Shown: piece after piece, positions 12,476 to 23,286 of the stretch | Layout: each line of letters begins with the position of its first letter | Position numbering within the stretch: the first letter of the stretch is position 1 | DNA from: Agroathelia rolfsii | Taxonomy: Eukaryota > Basidiomycota > Agaricomycetes > Amylocorticiales > Amylocorticiaceae | Direction: 5' to 3' | NCBI GenBank assembly: GCA_018343915.1 | Contig: JABRWF010000004.1 | Coordinates: forward strand, 992,001 to 1,056,000 | Length of the DNA stretch: 64,000 nt | The notes under the pieces: generated by a model | What the model was told of the DNA's origin: nothing | What the model saw: only the letters and a program-made list of their open reading frames with translations | Databases searched by the model: none | Program-made: the position numbers and the translations under genes

Positions 12476-15400
12476 CCTCTGCTATTACGTTTTCGCCAGA
12501 CACGTGCACATGATATTGCTTTTCCCATAAGCTTATATACCGCATCATATACTGAAAACAAACTATGGTGTAATAGAGCTGTAATGTAAGTTAGGAAGGA
12601 TAAGGAAGTGTGATATGTAGTAGGGTAAGGGTTATTGTGAAGTGTGAACTGGTAGGTTAAAAAGTCCAGCAAATTATATGGATATAAGTAACAGAGAAGA
12701 AAAGAAGGGTCTAAGAGAATGGAGGGAGAGACGGTAATATTATTTCGATGTGATAATGAGGGGAAATTAGGGCTGAGAGGGATTAAGGAGTTTCGCGAAG
12801 GTATTTGAGCTAGACACAAATATTGCAAGAGTTTCGAGGCCTTTAGGGATGCCTAGGATGAGTGGTGTCAAGGGTCTACTCCTTGACTATGTTACGTTGG
12901 GCGTGGAGGGCCTACTTGCGACACTATCAAACAATAGACTTTCTTAACACAAGGACTAAGTACCTAAGAAACTAAGTTTTCCCACAGATACGCAAGTCCC
13001 TTATCTATTGGGGTGCGCCGGGTACTCTGCTTATTCTCTTATCAATGCTCTTATGAATATGTCACACACGCAAGAGGGGATTTGCACCGCCTCCAAGTAA
13101 AGTAAGTAGAGAGGAAAAAGGGGCTAGGACGAGGGGGCCTAGGCCTAAGGAATATAACCCTGAAGGCGAAGTTTATTAGCAATCTACTTAAAGGAAATAC
13201 AGACTTTTGGTTACTTGCCTGAAGGCAAAGAGGTCGAAGCTGAGCTCTTCAGGACAAGTTACATGCACTATTTATACTACTACTGAATGGTCCGTGCGCA
13301 GCATTGATGGTCTGTGCACAGAGGGAGATAGAAGTATGAAAGGGGCAATGCAGGGGAAGATCTTTTAACCTAACTCCACCGGGCATCCGCGTGGAGATCC
13401 GTTTCCGGACCGGTACCGGTAACCGTTAGGAATTGATCAGGGAAGGAAGTCTTGTGTTCCTAGGCTGTGCATGATAGTGAAATGGAAGTTCGCACAGCCC
13501 CGAGATTACTCCTGTGTCATGCGGCTTGGAACACGTGAGGGCCAATCACATGACCACTGCACTGCCCACAGTCCACGCCCTAAAGGGGTAATTTTTATAA
13601 GAAAAATAGAAAAAGTAAAAAGAAAATACAATAGCTAATTAAATACTGGTCCAAATATTACAAGAAAATAACCAAAAAATCGGCGAAAATTCCCTTCTCA
13701 TGACAAGTGGGATGGAGGAGCCACTAGATGCTTTACGTGATGTTGCTGTTATGTATGCATTTTACAGGTAACATCCCTTACCTCCACTGTATTAATTTCT
13801 CTTGCAGCGCCAGTGTTGATCAAAGGTGGATACACTATGAAGATGAGAAGTAGGATTAAATACGTTCCTTGGACATATTGAACCGCTGACGATCATTCTA
13901 CAATAGAAAGGAAGTCCTGAGAATGAATCATGGTGACATTTCATCAGAATCATAATACGCAAAAAGTCAGACAATCAAAGAGCAAACGGTAGGAGATCAT
14001 ATAGCTGAAGGAGCACAATGATTGGTACATGGGGGAGGATTATGATTATAACGGACAAGCCAGTGAGCCATAGCATCTTCTCCAGACTTTTTCAGACACT
14101 GAAGAACTTGAAGGACCGTGCAAGAAGACTGATAGGGATGCTTGAAATGTGGTGCCGTTCATTATTAACCGCAGGATTGCACATGTAAACAAGGGGCATT
14201 GCCAAATGAGCGACTTAGACGCGCAGGCTGCAGTATAGAGCGTGCACGTTGGTACCCTGAAACGCAATCATGGTTGATCCATGATTTAGAATAACAAGAC
14301 AATGCATGTATCCTCTCGAATGATAGCAAATGGGTAGCTGCGGGTTGTGGTGACTGCTGTCAGAAGAGACCTGGAGCCATTGACCGAGACTTTGGCGGGC
14401 GGAAAGAGCATGACGATAATCAGGGCCCCGTGCTATCAAATAGGGCGCAATACCTTCAGTTGGTGTCATAGTGCTTCGATATAAGGAGACTCAGCGCACT
14501 AACTATGCACCACATCCTGCAGGTGTGGATTTACACATTTCTGACAATGAATCCAAGCGCTTGTTGAGCGCAATATTGATCAATTATTGATCCTTGAGGC
14601 TGCCTTGAGCTTCAGGCCTCTAGGATTTATGTTTCAGGCGCTCATAACATCGAGCGCTTGCTATCACGGTATGTTTGAATCCAGACCTAGTCAGCCACTG
14701 ACAGGCTGGCGCGTGTGTTGTGGGTCATCCGGTGAGAAGAAAAAGGTGGAACCCTGACACTCCAGCCCAGACAAGCGTCACGGTAATGAGAGTTTGAGTT
14801 CATATTACTCCGAATAGCTTCTAGGTTCGTGGTCTTGAAGGCGGCATTATTATCATTGATGTCAACCACTAATAATGAATTGAAATCTGATCGAATCAAG
14901 TTCAAATTATTAACGCAATGCATCCACGACTAACAGTCCTTTTTTGTTGAGATTAGCTTCCCTGAAGATATTGCCGTGATACAGAAGCAAAGTCAAGATA
15001 CAGTCACCATTTTGAACGGAATCCAAAATAGGATGCTGGCAGAATGTCTACGTAATTAGGGTACTGTGTGTACAGAGACGCTGTCATTTCGCGAGGGAAA
15101 GAACATTGGAAGAAGTTTTTCGGAAGATTTGGACTAATCACTGGCAGTTGCTTTCATTACCATTTAGAGCTAGGTTTCTCCTCCAAGATCAAATACTTGC
15201 AAGGAAAAAAAGGGGCGGATACAATTTGGAGATACCTGGACCGCGGTTCTTCGAAGACATACCTGATACACGAGTGACTGAGTACTGTCAAGCCACTAAT
15301 ATAAATTTTCTATGTAATTCAATGGTGTTTCGTTCAACGGTCTGATGGTGCATGATTAACGCACGACGATTATCGTAACTCATTACATGTATGCTACAGT

Positions 15401-15685
15401 GACCGCAATGCCAGGCTCTATTTAGGCCTCATGCATATCTCATGTAGTCGTCATGGATCACTATAACGGTACGCTTCCAAACCCTTAAAAGCTCTATCTT
15501 GGCTCATCGAAACCCCAACTCCTCTAATATTGCACTGTCTTCGAGTCCATCTCCCTCACTTTTAATTCCTAGTCCAGTCAAATGCCAGTGACTCGACGAA
15601 AGCAGACCGGCTTTGTGCTAGTAACAGGCATGCTGGTCCTTTTAGAGCCGTCTCGCCAATATATATGGGCTGAAGATCATTGTTT
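12476..15685. other. Gene-poor stretch between the P450 relic and the receptor
   Basis: About 3.2 kb with no supportable gene. Open frames on both strands (12178-12828 minus, 14046-14469 minus, 15068-15345 plus) are short, low-complexity or lack family patterns. Part of it (about 12850-13600) has features of a decayed retroelement and is listed separately. Confidence 0.4.
12850..13600. mobile_element. Possible degenerate LTR or retroelement relic
   Basis: The segment is non-coding and differs in texture from its surroundings. It holds a palindromic GGACCGGTACCGGT core near 13408-13423, short direct repeats (two copies of CTGAAGGC near 13161 and 13220; TGGTCCGTGC and TGGTCTGTGC near 13288 and 13308), and blocks that recall basidiomycete Ty3-type LTRs. 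No terminal TG..CA pair, target-site duplication, primer-binding site or polymerase frame could be fixed. The boundaries are rough. Confidence 0.25.
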
Positions 15686-17045
15686 ATGTCCTTACTTGTA
15701 GATATGAAGTGTGAGGGTCTACCCTCAATCGGCTTCCCAAAGCATGCCGGGATCTTCTACCTTGGCATTTCCATCAATCTCTTAACGAAGAAGACGCCTC
15801 CTGCAAAGCGATCTCAGGCTCCAGACCCATCATGGGACGAGCAACTATATTTGTAGGTTATTTCATCTTATGCTTGATGCTTGCTACAGTGATAATAAAG
15901 CGTACATGGCTAGTGACATGGACAGACTAAACACAGATTTAGCTCTATTAGAAGTAAAGGTCTATGCTAAGCGCATATTTGGTCATACAATCGTTTGTGG
16001 ACTTGAAAATCCTATCGACATTTCTATGCTTCAAGATGGTGACCACGGTAAGCTGCTAGCAGCATTGAAATAAGGTCTAGGCGGATTGCTGATTTCATGG
16101 TCAAGTTATAAAGGAAACACTCTGCAGACCTAACAAACGCGGGTCCAAGAACCACCCCATGACTGTACGATTTACCTTACGGCGTAAACGGGAAGACCTA
16201 CCCTTGAATCTGGTGGACAACGCGCTGGGTGAAATAAAGCTCGATGATCCACACATAAAATTGCTGGAGCGAGTCTTTAAAGGCACGAACATCGCCATTG
16301 AAAACATAGACATCAATGATTCGTATGTTATGTGGCCACCGCTTTTGGAAAGTATGAGTGCTGTGGTTAATATCGTGAATGACGTCGCTGAGGTAATAAA
16401 AACAACAACACCATACCAGTACTTACGTCTAATATCTGGACCCCACTAGATCCATCCCTATGCACGTATCGTATGGAAGACACTATCACTACCGATCAAT
16501 GTAAGCAGGTCCATAGCAGATAGCACTTTCACACGGTAGATTTTGATCAAAACCGCAGGTTATGGTTGCGCAGAATCGAAGGGACCAAGCCATGTTACTC
16601 CTTTTCGCCACTATGAAGGACACCTATGATTTAATTACAGAGTATGGCGATAAAGTTAAACTTGACCAAGCCAACCGTCGTCAGACGGTTATGCAGATAC
16701 TCCAGCAATCAATGGAGTGCGCGATTTTTATTAAAGATTATGCATCACGTGGATACGGTATGATTGGATTTGCTTATTTCTCTTGACGGTTCGTCGCTAA
16801 ATTGAATTTCAAGTCGGGCGGACATCAGAGTCAATGGTCTCGGACATCAGTGGCCACATCAAAATTTATTTCGACAAGTTTCAAAGCCTGAAGAGAGATT
16901 TTATCGATCAAGGACATCTGGTCACTGAAATCACAGCTGCTCAAATATCAACAACTGTTGGTGAAATTAAATCACTTCTCCAAGATGCTGGTAAGGATAC
17001 ACCAAAATCATGTAGTGAAGAGTGCATTTCTAATTTCTATTTCTA

Positions 17046-17080
<35 letters not shown>

Positions 17081-20000
17081 AAACAGATGCATTGCGGTTA
17101 GTGGACGACATGTACACCGTGAAACACCAGATGCAGCCGGATGCCTGTCTTCCTGGGACCCGCCAAGGGATCATCAGCGGGATCGTCGAATGGTCATTTA
17201 GGCCAGAAGATGAAGATAACGAATATCGCTTATATTGGCTTTCTGGTGTCGCCGGATGTGGCAAATCTGCCATTGCTCGATCTGTCAGCGATCAGTTAGG
17301 GGGTCACCGTCGATGTGCATCTTTTTATTTTCATCTGACCCCGCATGGAGGCGAAGGTCCAGAGCGTCTTTTTTCCACCATCTCTCGTAAGCTTGCAGAT
17401 ATCGACGATGGCTGGAAGGCATGTCTATCGAAAATATTGAAGGACAATATGCAAATGCGTACAACTACGCTAGTTAAGTGGCAGTTCGAACATTTTCTTC
17501 TGGAACCTGCCATGAAAGTGGATGGTATTGGACCTATCTTGATTGTCATTGATGGCTTAGATGAGTCTAATCGGGATTCGCGCCGAGAGCTTATAGATAT
17601 GCTGAAAAGAATTCCCGAGTTTCCTCCTCGATTTCGTTTCTTCGTTACTTCGAGGCCGGTACAGGATATCGAAGCCGCCCTTGGGGATCAGCCATGGGTG
17701 TATCGCAAAGATCTGCATACCCTAGATGCATCGTCGACGGATAAAGACATCAAAATCTACATTAAACATTTCCTGCGTCTCAACAACCAAGATCTTGAGG
17801 ATCGGCTCGTTGCGCGGGCGGGTCAACTGTTTCAGTGGGCAAATACCGCATGCAAATTCGTCCAAGACGAGACCGTGGTTCTCACGCAGTCTGAGAAGCT
17901 GGAACATATCCTAGCGTCTCCTTACGGTGGCCTTGATGGTCTTTATCAGGTGATCCTTCAACAACAATGCAAACTTCAGGGGGAAGTCTCAGCCGTTCGA
18001 CGTTTTCAAGTCATCGTAGGACGCATACTCCTGCTTCAAGAACCGCTGTCTCTGAATGAACTCTCCGAGCTATGGTATAACGCTAAGGAGGATAAAGGCA
18101 AGGACCGGGTGCGGAGCCTTCTGTCGCCTCTTGGATCACTTCTGGTGGGCGTGACTGCCCGGGATGCTACAAACAATACGCCCATCCGGCCGACGCACAT
18201 CTCTTTCGTTGAATTCCTACGAGATAAGAAGCGGAGTGGCGACTATTATGTCGATGTAGAAGACGTAAATACTACACTCACGACTGCGCTATTCCGTGTC
18301 ATGGACTACTCATTACGACTTAATATCTGTGACCTTAAAACATCATTCACGCCAAATTCTGATGTGGCAGATCTTGAGAAACGAATCAAGGAAAATATCC
18401 GTCCGCACCTCGACTATGCCTGTCGTTATTTCATGTATCATCTCAGCCGTATTCCGGCGTCCACTGAGTGGATTAACCACATTGACAAATTCATCCATTC
18501 TAAATTATTATTCTGGTTTGAAGCATTGAGCTTGTCGAAGAAGATTAGTGTTGGATTACATCAGCTTTCTATTCTCCAAGACTGGTTGGAATCGCAGGTG
18601 GGTTTGCTTCCAAATAATGTAATTTGATGCTGATTGGGATGACAATAGGATGATATTGAAGATCTCAAACTATTTGTCCGAGATGCCTACCGTTTCGGAG
18701 CCAATTTTGGCCGAACAGCAGAAGATTGCACCCCGCATCTATATCTATCCGCCCTGTCATATATACCTAGAGATTCTCCGCTTGCACAGGTCTATTTGCC
18801 CAAATTCCCGGGCCGTATTGGGATTCACAACGACCATAAATTCAAGTGGCCAGAAACGGATCTAAGCATTAAGGTGTCCTCAGAAATTACTGCCGTTGCA
18901 TTTTCGCCCGATGGCAAACGAGTTGTCTCTAGCTCGACTGATGGGATTGTGAGGCTTTGGGACGCAAGCACGGGGGAGACTATGGTGATGCCACTCAGTG
19001 GTCATGCTCATTCAGTTACATCGATTGGATTCTCGCCCAATGGTAAACGAGTTGTCTCTGGCTCGATCGATCGCACAGTTAGGATTTGGGATGTGGACAG
19101 TAGGAATGTCGCCGAACCATTTGAGGGGCATACGGACTCAGTTATGTCAGTCAGATTCTCCCCTGATGGCGCACAGGTTGTCTCCGGCTCGAGCGACTGC
19201 ACGATTAGGATCTGGGATGCGAGCACGGGCGCTACTGTTGTTGGTCCACTCGATGGTCACACTGGTCCGGTAACTTCGGTTTATTTTTCACCTGATTGCA
19301 GGCGAATCGTTTCGGGTTCAGTTGATTGTACGATTAGGGTCTGGGATGCACGTACAGGCCAGTCCTTAACCAATCCATTCGAAGGTCACACTGATTCCGT
19401 CACATCAGTCGCCTTTTCTCCTGACGGTAATCGAGTCGTCTCCGGCTCGGATGATATGAAATTGAAGATTTGGGATGTAGAGACCGGCGAAATCGTTTCC
19501 AGGCCGTTTGAGGGTCATACCGCTGCAGTCAAATCGGTTGAATTCTCGCCCGATGGCGATCGAGTAGCCTCTGGTTCAGTTGACGGGACCACGCGGATCT
19601 GGGACGTAAACTCAGGTGACACTATAGCTGGACCATACCAAGGCCATATCAATTATCGCGGCTTTGCTTCTCCAATTACATCGGTTGCTTTCTCCTCTGA
19701 CGGTGGTCGAGTCGTCTCAGGATCGACCGCCGGCACTGTAAGGATCTGGACGATTATTATAAACAACACTGACGAGCTACCCCGTGAAAGCCATGCCGAC
19801 TCGGTCACATCCGTCGCATTTTCTTCCGACGGTAAACTACTTGTCTCTGGCTCTGAAGACCGTACGGTAAGGGTTTGGAATATAGACACCTGCCTACCTA
19901 TTTCCAGGCCATTCCGTGGCCACACTAACAAGGTCAATTCGGTTGCCTTCTCGCCCGATGACAGGCGGGTTGTCTCTGGCTCAGATGATCTAACGGTGAG

Positions 20001-20175
20001 GGTCTGGAGTGCAGACACAGGAAAGACCGTTGCTGGGCCGTTTAAGGGCCACACTGGTCCAGTTACGTCGGTTAAATTCTTGCCTGACACCAATTATATT
20101 GTTTCTGGCTCGGAGGATAGTACAGTAAGAATATGGGACTCGAATACGGGGGAGGCTGTCGCCGGGCCATTCTAG
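15686..20175 (+). CDS. C2-NACHT-WD40 NOD-like receptor, ended by a premature TAG
   Basis: Exons: 15686-15852, 15890-16047, about 16106-16392, 16450-16500, 16559-16757, 16814-16990, 17087-18597 and 18649-20175, about 1358 residues to the stop. Order: a C2-like N-terminus (MSLLVDMKCEGLPSI..), a helical linker, a NACHT NTPase with Walker A GVAGCGKS and Walker B LIVIDGLDE plus FFVTSRP, a helical region, then ten WD40 repeats. Such proteins belong to the HET-E/NWD class of fungal NLRs, which detect non-self and can trigger incompatibility or cell death; this role is family knowledge. The TAG at 20173-20175 sits where sister repeats have Glu or Lys before Gly-His, and four more in-frame repeats follow. 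The exon 2-3 junction is uncertain (16106 keeps frame; the stronger-looking AG at 16127 does not). The ligand is unknown. Confidence 0.85.
17047..17083 (+). repeat. Poly(T)-poly(A) tract inside an NLR intron
   Basis: About 14 T followed by about 23 A lie just before the acceptor AACAG of the intron 16991-17086. The intron is 96 bp, a multiple of three, and has no in-frame stop, so a retained intron would insert Phe- and Lys-rich residues before the NACHT domain. Such tracts often vary in length. Confidence 0.85.
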
Positions 20176-21161
20176 GGTCACACTGGCCCAGTTACTTCGG
20201 TTGGATTCTCACCTGACGGCAAATGCGTCGTCTCTGGCTCTTTGGATCGCACGGTGAGGATTTGGGATCTGAAAACAGGCGAGACCATTGTCGGACCATT
20301 TAAGGGCCATGCTGGCCCGGTCACATCAGTTAGCTTCTCACCTGATGGCAAATGCATTGCTTCGGGCTCGGGAGATGAAACAATAAGAATCTGGGATGCG
20401 CAGACAGGCAAGCCTTTAGCTCGTCCATTCGAAGGCCACACTGCTCCGGTTACATCTGTTTCCTTCTCGCCCGGTGGTAACCGACTCGTCTCCGGTGGAG
20501 AAGACGCTCAACTGAGGATCTGGGAGGTTTCGACGGGTAAAGATGTCTTCGGCGAAATGCAAGGCCATGCACGTATGGTTAAATCAGTGGCCTTCTCGCC
20601 TGACGGCACACGAGTTGCTTCTGGATCTGGCGATACTACTGTGAGAGTCTGGAATGCGCCGGCCGACAAGGACTCCGATGATGCACCTGGGAAGATAGTA
20701 AGGCTGACTCCCAAGTTTCTCAAACTGATAATGTCTTTGATTCCTCGTACGTAACTAGCTTTAGTATTCTCTCATATTCTTCTTTGCTTATTTTATCCTA
20801 GTGTTCCCTTCTCTTATACCCAACAATTGGAGTCTTAGACATCCATTCCAGCCTTTTACTCAAGCAGGTCAGAGTTTTGGAACACGTATTTGCAATCCAT
20901 TCATTCTGGCTGACATATTATACCCCGACTCCCCGAGTAGTTTTGAACGGTTTAAAGCAAGGAATCATCATTTTCAGAGGAGGATGGATCTGTGCAAAGA
21001 CCAATAACGATACAATACTACTCCTACTTTGGGTTCCAGAGCAATGCCGCCCCCATATTTGGACATCGGGGACGATCTCTGTCATGGGCATGGACGTCAT
21101 CCTTCTGAACATTTATACATTTGTTTTTGCAAGCTCATGGACAGATTGTTTTGAAGGATAA
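20176..21161 (+). pseudogene. Untranslated distal part of the NLR: four WD40 repeats and C-terminal tail
   Basis: Directly after the TAG the same frame continues with four good WD40 repeats (20176 to about 20690), raising the array from 10 to 14, or two seven-bladed propellers. A donor at 20747 (GTACGT) leads to a C-terminal tail coded near 20960-21161 with WICAKTNNDTILLLLWVP and SWTDCF, a tail pattern seen in agaricomycete WD40 receptors. Apart from the stop, this region shows no decay. The nonsense change is therefore recent, a sequencing error, or suppressed by readthrough or alternative splicing. Confidence 0.75.
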
Positions 21162-23286
21162 TTTGCATGTCTCTGTTTTATATCATTTTCCTTGTACATA
21201 CTACACATGCAGTAGTCAAGTATACGAATATATATATTGACAACACAGTATTCTATAAGATAGTTGATGAGTGATATAAAAAGAAGGCATTTAAGAAACA
21301 TTTGGTTGAAGCTTACCGTTACGTGGAAAAATCAGGCGAAGAGAGTAGCGACTTCCTATAGAGGATTCCGGGGAGGGGAGAGGCTTAGTGAGTAGGGAGT
21401 AACTAGTAATACTTTAGAAATGGGGAGGATTGTGCGCGAGCCGAACCGTCTTGGGGAACTTACCCAAGTCTCAGTAGCTGTCTCACACTACGACCAATAT
21501 TGATGCACGTAAACTCATACGACTCAGTAGTAAGTCACCCTCTACAGTTTATTTACTCGTTTGAAAGACAGGGGTCGAGTCACTCTTCCGTTGCCACACA
21601 TACTATATAGGGAGGTAGAATAGTGGCCTGCTGATCCTTTTTAGGGAGAGTGTATGTGAGATTGAAAAGCTCTCATTACTACCTTTCAAAGGCTCCGCCC
21701 CCCCCCTCCCCACAAAAAATTCAACGCACATTTGATTTAAACTATGAAGCTTATATAAAGTGTCAGCACGGGAATCTCAATGAACATCGGACAAGTAGTC
21801 GAAATTGAGTTGGAATTTAATTTTTTCTGTTTCCTCCAATTGCTCGCTCACCTGTTCACCCTCTTCTGAATTATATGTGGCTTAAATGTGTATGCATTAT
21901 ATATATGGACAAGTAAAAGAAATTCTTCAACTTGCCACATTTACATTACATTATAAAAAAAAACCTAAATATTGTAAATAGATCCAATGCTAAAAAAAGA
22001 GAGAGAAAAAGTAACACTGTAAATATGAGTGTATATAGGTGTTGATGTCAAGAAAGACAAAATATATAAGAATGTAAGAGGTGGCAAAAATGTCTGCAAT
22101 GGATAGGTTGTTTGTTTTTCTATTAGCAGTTATCAGTTGGAGGGAGGGAGAGGTTAGGGTTAACAACACCGCCAGATCACTTATAATGGATCAGGATGAT
22201 AGACCGCTCAGCGCTGGAGGATGTGTCTGCGGAGCCAGCCATATTTGGAGGTAGTGAAATGACAGACAAGCACAACGGTGGTCGTAGTCTCGAGGCCAGA
22301 CCCAGACGAGCCTGATCTGAGGCCGCCTGTTGTTCCAAACCCATCAAAAAGGGCTTATACGCGCATTCAAGTTAGGACTGGATCGAGACTATGTTCAGGC
22401 TAACGGGCCACTGTCACTGTTTTACCTGTCTGATATCACCAGTGACAAATGTAGTAGGCTCCACAAATACACCCTTTGGCGTTGACCGGACCATCATGAT
22501 CGTTCATTGTCAATTTCTTGATACGCTGTAGGGTACTCCCCAGCGAGGCTGTTGTTGTAATGCAATCCGTGGTACTGTGATGTCACGTGATTTGGATTAG
22601 AGTAGCTTTGGTAATTTTGTATGTAACTACTCGTCCGTTTGACTCCGTACGACGACACTATACGAGACAAGCGGAATATCATTTTCTATGTCATCTTAAG
22701 CTGGTCTGGCTCTGGCTTGCTGTGATTTTATAACAGCTGTAACCCTATAACTCTAGATCTACGCGACGGCTAGTGCGCAGTGGCTGCCACTGGATGGCTA
22801 ATACTAATAGGTGGCTTGGTGGCTAAGAACTGTCTTGTAATGGCCATGTACTATATATCTTCAGTCTGACTCGGAGTCCTCTTTGATCTTGTTTAATTAT
22901 CCTAAGCTCTACTATACAAGAACTACCTTCATATATAGGTGTCTATGTAATAATCTCACTGCTAATGCTTTAATTCCCTTTCTATGATGGGTTGCTGATG
23001 CATCCACTGGGTTATCAACTCCGTATACAGTGACGCCATACATCATCCTATTTTTGTATCCACGAATCTACAGATGTACTCGCATACATATTAATATCCT
23101 TATCGCTTGTTTGCTACACAGCCGATATTACTCCCGCAGCGCGCTTGCTAGATACATGCATTTCAGGGTACAACTCACGGCGTCAGAACGTGATTTCTAA
23201 TCTTCTGCTTCTCCGGGTTTAAGCTCATGCGGTCCCAACCATATTTAAGATAGCTTGAGGGATTCCCTCCTTAGCAAAGAGTAAAT
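21162..23286. other. Intergenic, AT-rich, no gene seen
   Basis: About 2.1 kb between the receptor and the P450 gene. It holds a C8 run near 21698-21707 and several A/T tracts. No open frame has family features, and the region may contain old element debris. Confidence 0.4.

Noticed and set aside
12178..12828. 216-codon minus-strand frame
   Set aside because: Its Ser/Tyr/Leu/Asn-rich composition comes from AT-rich low-complexity DNA and it overlaps the P450 relic on the other strand.
13400..13440. GGACCGGTACCGGTAACCG palindrome considered as a regulator operator
   Set aside because: A single palindrome in non-coding DNA far from a gene start has no regulatory context; it fits retroelement debris better.
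14046..14469. Two adjacent minus-strand frames that might form a decayed gene
   Set aside because: They show no family pattern and no splice sites that would join them in phase.
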